NCBI GenBank assembly: GCA_910586555.1
Contig: CAJUJY010000042.1
Location: 1 to 31,484, forward strand
DNA length: 31,484 nt
Direction: 5' to 3'
From: an uncultured Lachnospiraceae bacterium
Lineage (GTDB): Bacteria > Bacillota > Clostridia > Lachnospirales > Lachnospiraceae
The number at the start of each line of letters is the position of its first letter. Position 1 is the stretch's first letter. A model generated the notes under the pieces. That model saw nothing but the letters and a program-made list of their open reading frames with translations, was not told the origin of the DNA and ran no database searches. The translations under genes were made by a program, and so were the position numbers. This document shows positions 8,048 through 15,400 of this stretch, one piece after another.

Positions 8048-9148
8048 CTAGCTTTTTAGTGCACTGGAAAGAACTTTAAGAAGCGCATCATTATCTTCTG
8101 GCATCATAAAACAGAATCTTATAAATTTATCATCAAGGAACTGGAAAGTTGAACAGTCCCTTATCATAAAACCCTTTTTAATTGCTGCATCAAATAAGCT
8201 GCCAGATGTAATATTATCTTTTAATATACGCAGTAACACAAAGTTAGCCTCTGGTTTATAATACTTTATTCCTGGAATTGTTTCCAGTATTTTGCATATG
8301 CGGTTTCTTTCAGAAGAAACCAGTTCTCTTGTTTTTCTTATATATTCTGTATCATTAAACATTATTTCACCTGAAATTGCTGCAAGCGAGTTAATAGTCC
8401 ACGGATTTTTGTGGTTATCCATTTCTTTAAGTATTTCCCTGTTTCCACAGACAGCATATCCAAGACGCAGCCCTGGTGCAGCGAAAAATTTAGAAACACC
8501 ACGCAGTACTATTATATTATTATAACATTCCGTAAGTGGTATAGAAGTAATATTTTCATAATCTTCTGAAAACTCAACATATGTTTCATCAACCATTACA
8601 AAAACATTTTTTCTCTGGCAGATATCAAGCACCTTACGCATAGTTTCCCTGTCAATCTGCGAAGAAGCAGGGTTATTAGGGTTACATATTACAAACAGGC
8701 TGGTTTTAGCATCTAATGCCTTATCCAGTGCATCAAGGTTTAAATTAAAATTTTCATATTCCTGTAAACGTAAATAATGGGAATGTCCATTGCAAAGGGA
8801 TATTTCATGTTCATATTCAGAATAAACAGGGCCTGCAATTAATGCATCTGAAGGTTTTAAAACCTGTATAACAAGTGAAATAAGTTCAGTTGAGCCATTG
8901 CCTGGCAATATGTTCCTGTAATCAGTATGTGTGTACTCTGCAATGCACTTGCGCAATGAAGTATATTCCCTGTCAGGATAAGTTGTAATTGCATCAATAT
9001 GTGAAGAAAGTTCTTTTTTTAATTTATATGAAATCCCAAGAGGATTTACATTAGCAGAAAAACTTATAATATCTTCTTTTTTAATACCATAAACAGCTTC
9101 AATTTTTTCAAGGTCACTTCCGTGGAAATGTTCTTTATATCCAAACAA
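8048..9148 (-). CDS. PLP-dependent aminotransferase, HisC/CobD-like
   Basis: A 366-residue fold-type I PLP enzyme. SFSANVNPLG (about 29-38) is the substrate-binding N-terminal motif of the histidinol-phosphate aminotransferase/threonine-phosphate decarboxylase (CobD) group. CNPNNPASSQ (about 155-164), MVDETYVEF and GVSKFFAAPGLRLGY (the PLP lysine lies in SKFF) complete the active site, and the C-terminus has the expected arginine in KFIRFCF. Neither his nor cobalamin genes are near, so the substrate is not fixed by context. The promoter mirrors that of the trp operon, which makes an aromatic or histidinol-phosphate amino acid role plausible (inference). The start is TTG, with GAAAGGACGGG upstream; another start is possible. 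Confidence 0.85.
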   Translation of the reverse strand: MFGYKEHFHGSDLEKIEAVYGIKKEDIISFSANVNPLGISYKLKKELSSHIDAITTYPDREYTSLRKCIAEYTHTDYRNILPGNGSTELISLVIQVLKPSDALIAGPVYSEYEHEISLCNGHSHYLRLQEYENFNLNLDALDKALDAKTSLFVICNPNNPASSQIDRETMRKVLDICQRKNVFVMVDETYVEFSEDYENITSIPLTECYNNIIVLRGVSKFFAAPGLRLGYAVCGNREILKEMDNHKNPWTINSLAAISGEIMFNDTEYIRKTRELVSSERNRICKILETIPGIKYYKPEANFVLLRILKDNITSGSLFDAAIKKGFMIRDCSTFQFLDDKFIRFCFMMPEDNDALLKVLSSALKS

Positions 9149-9214
9149 AATAAACCCGTCCTTTCATATAAAATTCTATTGTGTACTTTGTTTTATAAGT
9201 AAAATCCAATATAT

Positions 9215-9243
9215 AGTATAAACATATTTTAATTAAATATCAA
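9215..9243 (-). promoter_or_regulatory. Promoter of the aminotransferase gene
   Basis: On the minus strand: TTGATA (9238-9243), a 17-base spacer, TATACT (9215-9220). The sequence after the -10 box (ATAT) and the upstream blocks match those of the trp promoter. Confidence 0.7.
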
Positions 9244-9269
9244 CTGTGTAAATGTATTGTATTATGTAC

Positions 9270-9314
9270 GTTTCATAAACTATAATATAAATAATGGATA
9301 ATTTATAGTTATCC
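9270..9314 (-). promoter_or_regulatory. Upstream element shared with trp promoter (aminotransferase side)
   Basis: GATAATTTATAGTTATCC (plus strand 9297-9314) is an exact inverted copy of the site at 10007-10024, and GTTTCATAAA (9270-9279) is an exact inverted copy of 10048-10057. The 18-mer is itself partly palindromic (GGATAA, 7 bases, TTATCC). It begins about 90 bases upstream of the predicted aminotransferase start site. It could be a regulator site or UP-type element; alternatively it is half of a terminal inverted repeat. Confidence 0.55.
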
Positions 9315-9351
9315 ACAGTTTATTTTAAAGTAAGATATCAAATTATTATGC

Positions 9352-9533
9352 CCTGGCAAGTCCAAAGTAATCCTACAGGCAACCCGCTTCCGCTTGGACG
9401 GGTTCACGCAACGGCGCATAGAAACCTAAATGTTTCTGTGAAACAAATATTTCACAGAAACATTGAAAACCAGGTTTAAACGCCGGCAGCCCCGTACAGT
9501 TGCATTTTAGGATTACATTTGGCATTTGCCAGG
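9352..9533. other. Large self-complementary element, nested hairpins
   Basis: The outer arms, CCTGGCAA...CCAAA...GTAATCCTA (9352-9375) and its near-complement (9508-9533), enclose a hairpin AACCCG/CGGGTT (9381-9404). Next to it is a long arm made of CGGCG/CGCCG (9412-9416, 9481-9485), AAACCT/AGGTTT (9422-9427, 9472-9477) and a perfect 15-bp stem AATGTTTCTGTGAAA (9429-9443) with its complement (9450-9464). This amount of pairing is not expected by chance. It could be a structured RNA on either strand or a small palindromic mobile element. No reading frame in it is convincing. Confidence 0.65.
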
Positions 9534-9817
9534 TAGTATACGTTTTGGCAGTTTATAAAAATATTTCCTGTGGATTTCCCTGGTTTAATGAAATTGTACT
9601 GCACTTGTACATGGGACAGTGCAAAAGTACCCTTTACATTGGACATAAAAGTCTTCCGTATAGTCCAGGTTTAAGATTTATTGAAAAATACAGGTTACAG
9701 ATAATAACCAGAAAGCGTTGTATATCCTGGTTCTCTATATTCCAGACAAATATAAAATTCTATCAAAAAGTTAAAATACAAGCAGGAAAACTTTTAGTTC
9801 CCAATGGAACGTAGTAA
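9534..9817. other. Gene-free stretch with scattered small hairpins
   Basis: I see no credible gene here. Short hairpins occur, such as AAAAGTT/AACTTTT at about 9769-9796 and GTTCC-CAAT-GGAAC at about 9798-9811. The only long frame (9500-9814) has no ribosome site and starts inside the preceding hairpin element. Confidence 0.4.
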
Positions 9818-9971
9818 CATGCAGGCAGTTTTATATATTTTCTGTAAAAGGCACTATAGTGCCGCCAGTGCCTGGGTCTGGTAGTTTTACAGACTCTATG
9901 CACTGCTGCGTGCGCTATTGTATTGTAGTGGGAACGTGCATGCTACAGAAAATATATAAAACCGCTGCATG
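9818..9971. other. Palindrome-bounded element with internal hairpins
   Basis: Arms of about 28 bp: a perfect 18-bp core TTTTATATATTTTCTGTA (9829-9846) with its complement at 9944-9961, extended outward by CATGCAG (9818-9824) and CTGCATG (9965-9971). Inside are the palindrome GGCACTATAGTGCC (9850-9863) and a hairpin CAGTGC/GCACTG (9866-9871, 9900-9905) holding GTCTG/CAGAC (9876-9880, 9890-9894). The organisation is MITE-like or a multibranched RNA. Confidence 0.65.
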
Positions 9972-10006
9972 TACATAACCTTTAGTATATACAAAACCCC
10001 AATGCA

Positions 10007-10057
10007 GGATAACTATAAATTATCTTCGCTTTACACATAATGGAAATTTTATGAAAC
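10007..10057 (+). promoter_or_regulatory. Upstream element shared with aminotransferase promoter (trp side)
   Basis: GGATAACTATAAATTATC (10007-10024) and TTTATGAAAC (10048-10057) repeat, in inverted orientation, the two blocks at 9297-9314 and 9270-9279. The 18-mer ends about 93 bases before the predicted trp transcription start, against about 89 on the aminotransferase side. A common regulator is possible in addition to the T-box. Confidence 0.55.
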
Positions 10058-10082
10058 AGCCGTGGAAATATCAAAAATATTC

Positions 10083-10110
10083 TTGACAAAAGTATTTAAA
10101 TGTGTATACT
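10083..10110 (+). promoter_or_regulatory. trp operon promoter
   Basis: TTGACA (10083-10088) and TATACT (10105-10110) with a 16-base spacer, just upstream of the T-box leader. Confidence 0.8.
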
Positions 10111-10117
10111 ATATTAC

Positions 10118-10417
10118 AGTTAAATATTTTTGTAAACCGTTGAGGTGGAGATAAAAATGAAATATGTGCTTACAGAGAGCAGGCATTGCTGGAAACCTGC
10201 AGTAACAGTTCATTAAATGGACCACTGAGGGCATAGCCAAAGGATTTGTTTATATAAGTCTGAGTATTCTATGACGTAGGGCATACGTTAGTTGCCGGGT
10301 ATATGTTAGTATTCCGCAAAGAGTATGGAAAACCATAAAACAGGGTGGCACCACGGTTATGAATAATCCGTCCCTGGCTATTATCGTGTAAAGATAATAG
10401 CCAGGGACTTTTTTTAT
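10118..10417 (+). promoter_or_regulatory. Tryptophan T-box leader with terminator/antiterminator
   Basis: A complete T-box riboswitch. It has the AGAGAG motif of stem I (10174-10179), the specifier codon TGG followed by ACC (10218-10220), and the conserved T-box AGGGTGGCACCACGG (10342-10356). A strong terminator follows, GTCCCTGGCTATTATC (10370-10385) with its perfect complement (10393-10408) and a T run. Uncharged tRNA-Trp pairing with TGG and with the T-box bulge should stabilise the antiterminator and allow transcription of trpEGDCFBA. The TGG specifier agrees with the genes downstream. Confidence 0.93.
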
Positions 10418-10498
10418 TAAATCCAGGTGGCAAACAGATATATGCAAATGTTGTGCTTACGCCCAGATTCGCAGACTTTGGTAAGAATGGGGGTTTTT

Positions 10499-11956
10499 AT
10501 GATTAGTTTAGAAGATGCAAAAAAATTATCACAGGGATATAAAATAGTCCCAGTCAGTAAGGAAATTTTATCGGATATAACAACACCTATGCAGGTTTTA
10601 AGGATATTAAAGGGGCAGAGCCGCCATTGTTTTATGCTTGAAAGTGCTGAAAACCAGGAGAAATGGGGCAGGTATACATTTTTAGGGTATGACCCAAAGC
10701 TTGAAATTACATGTACTGACGGAGTTGTAACAATAAAAGGCAGCTATAAAGAGATAAAAGAAACTAAAAATCCAGGTGAATGTATAAAAGAGATTTTACA
10801 GGAATATACAAGCCCTAAAATAAAAGGCCTTCCAACATTTACAGGCGGCCTTGCAGGCTATTTTTCATATGATTACATTAAATATAGTGAACCAGGGCTT
10901 AAACTTGATGCAGATGATGAAGAAGGGTTTAAAGATGTAGATTTAATGCTTTTTGACAAGGTTATTGCATTTGACAATTTCCGCCAGAAAATAATAGTAA
11001 TTGCCAATGCACGCACAAATTGCCTTGATGAAGATTATAAAAGGTGCATGGAAGAAATTGATGGTATAATAAATCTTATACAAAACGGGACACCAGAGGA
11101 AGTAGTTCCTGGAAAGATTACTACAAAGTTTACCCCTCTTTTTACAGAAGAAGAATACTGCAATATGGTAAAAAAAGCTAAAAAGTATATTTATGAAGGG
11201 GATATTTTCCAGGTTGTGCTTTCAAACAGGCTTGAAGCCGGGTATAGGGGAAGCCTTCTTAATGCTTACAGGATTTTGCGTACAATTAACCCTTCACCTT
11301 ATATGTTTTATTTTAGCAGTGATGATATTGAAGTGGCAGGTGCTTCACCTGAAACCCTTGTAAAACTTGAAGATGGTGTACTCTATACATTCCCGCTTGC
11401 AGGAACAAGGCCAAGGGGTAAAGACGAAGTTTTAGATAAGGAACTTGAAGAAGGACTTCTTAAAGATGAAAAAGAGAAGGCAGAACATAATATGCTTGTT
11501 GACCTTGGAAGGAATGATTTAGGCAAAATCAGCAAGTTTGGCACAGTTGAGGTGGAGCATTATATGGATATCCTTAAATATTCACATGTAATGCATATAG
11601 GTTCTACAGTTAAAGGGATTATAAAAGATGATAAATGCAGCCTTGATGCGGTTGATGCAGTGCTGCCAGCCGGTACATTGTCAGGAGCTCCTAAAATAAG
11701 GGCGGTAGAAATTATTAACAAGCTTGAAAATAATAAGCGTGGTATATATGGTGGTGCTATTGGATATATAGATTTTACTGGAAATCTTGATACATGTATA
11801 GCTATAAGGACTGTATTTAAAAAAAATGGAAAAATATTTGTAAGGTCAGGTGCAGGGATTGTAGCAGATAGTATTCCTGTAAATGAATACAACGAATGTA
11901 TAAATAAAGCTAAAGCAGTAATGTCAGCAGTGGAGCAGGGACAAAAACTCCAATAA
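10499..11956 (+). CDS. trpE: Anthranilate synthase component I
   Basis: A 485-residue chorismate-binding subunit that makes anthranilate from chorismate with ammonia supplied by TrpG. The N-terminal part has the tryptophan-binding region (CFMLESAENQEKWGRYTFLGYDP, about 45-67) expected for feedback inhibition. The catalytic C-terminal half shows ASPETLVKLEDG, PLAGTRPRGK, EHNMLVDLGRNDLG, LPAGTLSGAPKIRA and RSGAGIVADS. The start at 10499 has GGGGGT at the right distance; an in-frame extension to 10427 has no ribosome site and lies against the T-box terminator. It is first in the operon, 81 bases after the leader terminator. Confidence 0.97.
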   Translation: MISLEDAKKLSQGYKIVPVSKEILSDITTPMQVLRILKGQSRHCFMLESAENQEKWGRYTFLGYDPKLEITCTDGVVTIKGSYKEIKETKNPGECIKEILQEYTSPKIKGLPTFTGGLAGYFSYDYIKYSEPGLKLDADDEEGFKDVDLMLFDKVIAFDNFRQKIIVIANARTNCLDEDYKRCMEEIDGIINLIQNGTPEEVVPGKITTKFTPLFTEEEYCNMVKKAKKYIYEGDIFQVVLSNRLEAGYRGSLLNAYRILRTINPSPYMFYFSSDDIEVAGASPETLVKLEDGVLYTFPLAGTRPRGKDEVLDKELEEGLLKDEKEKAEHNMLVDLGRNDLGKISKFGTVEVEHYMDILKYSHVMHIGSTVKGIIKDDKCSLDAVDAVLPAGTLSGAPKIRAVEIINKLENNKRGIYGGAIGYIDFTGNLDTCIAIRTVFKKNGKIFVRSGAGIVADSIPVNEYNECINKAKAVMSAVEQGQKLQ

Positions 11957-11980
11957 GAACAGACAGGATGGAGGAATATT

Positions 11981-12544
11981 ATGGTAATCCTTATAGATAA
12001 TTATGATAGTTTTTCTTATAACCTGTACCAGCTTACAGGTACAATTAACCCGGATATAAAGGTTATACGTAATGACAGTTTTACAGTAGAAGAGATAGAA
12101 AATCTTGCGCCTTCGCATATTATTATATCCCCAGGCCCAGGCAGGCCAGAAGATGCAGGGATATGTGAAGAAGCTGCCAGGTATTTTAAAGGAAAAGTGC
12201 CCATCCTTGGCGTCTGCCTTGGCCACCAGGCAATTTGTGAAGCATTTGGGGCAACAGTATCTTATGCAAAACAGCTTATGCATGGCAAAATGTCTGTTAT
12301 AGATATTGATACAAATTGCAAGTTATTTAAAGGGCTTGGCAAAAAGCTTGAGGTTGCAAGATATCATTCACTGGCTGTATTAAAAGAAACAATGCCAGAG
12401 GAATTAGTTGTAACTGCTATGGCAAGTGATGGTGAAGTTATGGCAATAAAACACAGGGATTATGATATTTACGGGGTGCAGTTCCACCCTGAGTCAATAA
12501 TGACACCAGAGGGTATAAAGATTTTAGCAAATTTCCTGGAATAG
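11981..12544 (+). CDS. trpG: Anthranilate synthase component II (glutamine amidotransferase)
   Basis: A 187-residue class I glutamine amidotransferase that supplies ammonia to TrpE. The triad is visible: Cys79 in GVCLGHQ, His169 and Glu171 in GVQFHPES. The oxyanion motif ISPGPGRPEDAG is at about 49-60. It starts 24 bases after trpE with a clear GGAGG. TrpG and TrpE are separate here, not fused. The same type of subunit can also serve para-aminobenzoate synthase (PabA), but the operon position makes TrpG the natural call. The 95-base gap to trpD begins with GGCTGTTTTGCAAGC, which recurs after the diguanylate cyclase gene. Confidence 0.96.
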   Translation: MVILIDNYDSFSYNLYQLTGTINPDIKVIRNDSFTVEEIENLAPSHIIISPGPGRPEDAGICEEAARYFKGKVPILGVCLGHQAICEAFGATVSYAKQLMHGKMSVIDIDTNCKLFKGLGKKLEVARYHSLAVLKETMPEELVVTAMASDGEVMAIKHRDYDIYGVQFHPESIMTPEGIKILANFLE

Positions 12545-12639
12545 GGCTGTTTTGCAAGCAGCAGTCCGGTTTGTGCTAATTGATTTTAAGATATATTATA
12601 TGTAAATTAATTTTAATTTGGATGGAGATGAGGTTTATT

Positions 12640-13644
12640 ATGATTAAAGAGGCAATTAATATACTGGTACAGGGACAGGATTTAGAGCCTGGCATTATGG
12701 AACAGGTTATGGAAGAAATTATGACAGGTGAGGCATCTGATGCACAGAAGTCAGCATTTTTAACTGCATTAAATATAAAGGGTGAAACAATCAGCGAAAT
12801 TACAGCAGCAGCAAGAATTATGTCATCTAAGTGCACACCTTTTAAGAATGATAAAGATTCGCTTGAAATTGTAGGTACAGGCGGTGACCAGTCTAATACT
12901 TTTAATATTTCTACACTTTCTGCGATAGTATGTGCAGCAGCGGGAATACGTGTTACAAAGCATGGCAACCGTGCAGCATCAAGTAAATGTGGCACTGCGG
13001 ACTGCCTTGAGGCACTGGGTGTTAAGATTGATAATGGGCCTGGCAAAAGTGAGGAAATACTTGATAATACCAATATGTGTTTCCTTTTTGCACAGAAATA
13101 CCACCCTGCAATGAAATATGTTGGCAAGGTGCGTAAGGAAATAGGCATAAGGACACTTTTTAATATACTTGGGCCTCTTTCAAATCCTGCAAAGGCGGAT
13201 ATGCAGCTTCTTGGTGTATATGATGAAAGCCTTGTAGAACCCCTTGCACATGTACTTAGAAACCTTGGGCTTAAAAGGATTATGGTTGTCTATGGAACAG
13301 ACTGTATTGATGAAATTTCAATGAGTGCACCAACAAAGGTATGTGAATACAGGAACGGGGAATTTAAATCTTATGAGATAACACCAGAACAGTTTGGACT
13401 TAAAAGCTGTAAAAAGGAAGAACTGGCAGGAGGAGATCCAGAAGAAAATGCAGCAATAGCAAGGGAGATACTTAATGGCAAGAAAGGTGTTAAAACAGAT
13501 GCAGTCCTGTTAAATGCAGGTGCAGCAATCTATCTTGTTTCTGATGGCATAACTATTAAAGATGGTATTGAAAGGGCAAGGAAAGTTATTGAAAGCGGAA
13601 AGGCACTGGCGAAACTTGAAGAGTTTGCCAGTGCAGCAAGTTAA
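12640..13644 (+). CDS. trpD: Anthranilate phosphoribosyltransferase
   Basis: A 334-residue enzyme that joins anthranilate to PRPP. Markers are the PRPP loop VGTGGDQSNTFNIST (about 77-91), KHGNRAASSKCGTADCLEALG (about 107-127), and the C-terminal anthranilate-site segment beginning NILGPLSNPA. The length is typical for a free TrpD, not fused to TrpG. The start ATG at 12640 has GGAGATGAGG upstream; an in-frame start at 12580 gives a hydrophobic extension unlike the family and was rejected. Confidence 0.97.
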   Translation: MIKEAINILVQGQDLEPGIMEQVMEEIMTGEASDAQKSAFLTALNIKGETISEITAAARIMSSKCTPFKNDKDSLEIVGTGGDQSNTFNISTLSAIVCAAAGIRVTKHGNRAASSKCGTADCLEALGVKIDNGPGKSEEILDNTNMCFLFAQKYHPAMKYVGKVRKEIGIRTLFNILGPLSNPAKADMQLLGVYDESLVEPLAHVLRNLGLKRIMVVYGTDCIDEISMSAPTKVCEYRNGEFKSYEITPEQFGLKSCKKEELAGGDPEENAAIAREILNGKKGVKTDAVLLNAGAAIYLVSDGITIKDGIERARKVIESGKALAKLEEFASAAS

Positions 13645-13688
13645 AAAATAATATATAATAAACTATCTGGAAAGAGAGTGGCCATGCT

Positions 13689-14480
13689 ATGAATATTTTA
13701 GAAGAAATAGCACAGAAAACTAAAGAAAGGATTGCCAGGCAAATGCAGGAAAAACCCCTTGCAGAACTTAAAAAAGAAGCAATGGCAATGGAAATAAATA
13801 CAGGTTTTCCATTTGAAAAGGCGGTTAAAGAAGGTAAACTTTCTTTTATTTGTGAAGTAAAAAAAGCATCACCGTCTAAAGGTGTTATAGCAGGGGATTT
13901 CCCATATATAAAAATAGCAAAAGATTATGAGGCTGGAGGTGCAAGTGCTATTTCAGTGCTTACAGAACCATTTTATTTTATGGGATCTGATAATTATTTA
14001 AGTGGGATAAAGAAAGAAGTTTTACTGCCTGTTATAAGAAAAGATTTTACTATAAATGAATATATGGTTTACCAGGCTAAAGTTATAGGGGCTGATGCAA
14101 TACTTCTTATATGTTCACTGCTTAGTGCTGGTGAACTGGAACACTTCCTTGGGATTGCAAGAAGCCTTGGGCTTTCTGCACTTGTTGAAGTACATAATGA
14201 AGAAGAAACCCGGCTGGCAGTACAGTCAGGGGCAAGGATTATAGGTGTAAATAACAGGGATTTAAAGACATTTAAAGTGGATATAAAAAACAGCCTTAAG
14301 CTCCGGCCACTTGTGCCAGAAGACAGGGCATTTATATCTGAAAGTGGAATTAAAAACGCAGAGGATATAAAAGAACTTGCATTAAATGGCACTGACGGGG
14401 TACTTATTGGTGAAACAATGATGCGGGCAGGCAAAGACAGGATTAGTACATTAAAAGAATTAATAGATGCAGCAGGCTAA
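13689..14480 (+). CDS. trpC: Indole-3-glycerol-phosphate synthase
   Basis: A 263-residue TIM-barrel enzyme that closes the indole ring from CdRP. Visible motifs are ILEEIAQKTKERI at the N-terminus, CEVKKASPSKG (about 55-65; catalytic Lys and PSKG), VIRKDFTINEYMVYQA, LVEVHNEEE, GVNNRDLKTFKVD and SESGIK. It starts 44 bases after trpD with a modest GAGAGTGG site. It is not fused to TrpF, unlike in enteric bacteria. A 126-base gap separates it from trpF, with no clear terminator. Confidence 0.96.
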   Translation: MNILEEIAQKTKERIARQMQEKPLAELKKEAMAMEINTGFPFEKAVKEGKLSFICEVKKASPSKGVIAGDFPYIKIAKDYEAGGASAISVLTEPFYFMGSDNYLSGIKKEVLLPVIRKDFTINEYMVYQAKVIGADAILLICSLLSAGELEHFLGIARSLGLSALVEVHNEEETRLAVQSGARIIGVNNRDLKTFKVDIKNSLKLRPLVPEDRAFISESGIKNAEDIKELALNGTDGVLIGETMMRAGKDRISTLKELIDAAG

Positions 14481-14606
14481 ATAATAAAAGGCAAATGGTT
14501 TTTTATGCCACAAAACATGGCAGCATGGTTAATAATGGGATAAATGTGGTTTTATTTGGTTTATTATTTGATATTGTGTTAAAAAGCCTGTGGGCACTGG
14601 GAAGGC

Positions 14607-15257
14607 ATGGTGGTTTTTATACCAGGGATTAAAATAAAAATATGTGGCTTAAGACGTCTTAAGGATATAGAATATGCCAATATCCTTATGCCTGATTATG
14701 CAGGCTTTATACTGGCAGAAGGTTTTAAACGCAGTATAACAAAAGAACAGGCAGAAGAATTTGCGGCAAAGCTTGATGGCAGTATTAAAAGGACAGGAGT
14801 GTTTGTAAACCAGCCGCAGGATATAGTAGCAGATTATGTTAATAGTGGCATTATCCAGTATGTACAGCTTCATGGTGATGAAGATAATAATTATATTAAA
14901 ACGCTTGCCAGATGTATTAAAAAGGAATATGGAATTATTAAAGCTTTACGTATAAAAAGTAAAGAAGATATTAAAAATGCACAAGTATATAACTGTGATT
15001 ACCTGTTGTTTGATACATATACAGATGGCATGGCGGGTGGCAGTGGCAGGGCATTTGACTGGACACTGGTTAAAAATATAAATAAACCTTTTTTCCTTGC
15101 AGGCGGGCTTTCTGCCAGCAATGTAAAAGAGGCTTTAAAAATTACAATGCCTTATGCTGTTGATGCAAGCAGCAGCATGGAAACAGATGGTTATAAAGAT
15201 TTTAAAAAAATGGAAGAATTTGTAAAAACTGTACGTAAATATGGAAATATATCCTGA
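14607..15257 (+). CDS. trpF: Phosphoribosylanthranilate isomerase
   Basis: An enzyme of about 216 residues that isomerises PRA to CdRP by an Amadori rearrangement in a TIM barrel. The general base lies in KIKICGLRRLKDI (Cys at about residue 13) and the general acid in LLFDTYTDG. VQLHGDED and FLAGGLSASNV (phosphate loop) are also seen. The start is uncertain: the ATG at 14607 follows GGGAAGG at only one base, and family members usually begin right at KIKICG, so translation may begin a few codons later at a non-ATG codon. Confidence 0.93.
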   Translation: MVVFIPGIKIKICGLRRLKDIEYANILMPDYAGFILAEGFKRSITKEQAEEFAAKLDGSIKRTGVFVNQPQDIVADYVNSGIIQYVQLHGDEDNNYIKTLARCIKKEYGIIKALRIKSKEDIKNAQVYNCDYLLFDTYTDGMAGGSGRAFDWTLVKNINKPFFLAGGLSASNVKEALKITMPYAVDASSSMETDGYKDFKKMEEFVKTVRKYGNIS

Positions 15258-15400
15258 TACTGGCCTGTGCCTGCTGTCAAATAATATTTATTGCAGTGAA
15301 AATGCAGTTTGTAAAAATATTAAAATGTTTTACTGGCTGTATGTTTATTATGGCATGGCTGCCAATAGTTTTTATACAATGGTATAATGGAGGTAATAAA

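Noticed and set aside
9500..9814. 104-codon reading frame between the aminotransferase and trp promoters
   Set aside because: It starts inside the 9352-9533 hairpin element, has no ribosome site, a composition rich in Ile, Cys and Tyr unlike real neighbours, and no recognisable motif.
10427..10498. N-terminal extension of trpE
   Set aside because: It begins just after the T-box terminator without a ribosome site; the ATG at 10499 has GGGGGT at correct spacing and matches the family start.
15296..15400. Hydrophobic N-terminal extension of trpB, or a Trp-containing leader peptide
   Set aside because: TrpB proteins start at the GRYGIHGGQYVPE region; GGAGG lies directly before the ATG at 15401. 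The two Trp codons are not adjacent and no attenuator follows, and the operon already has a T-box.
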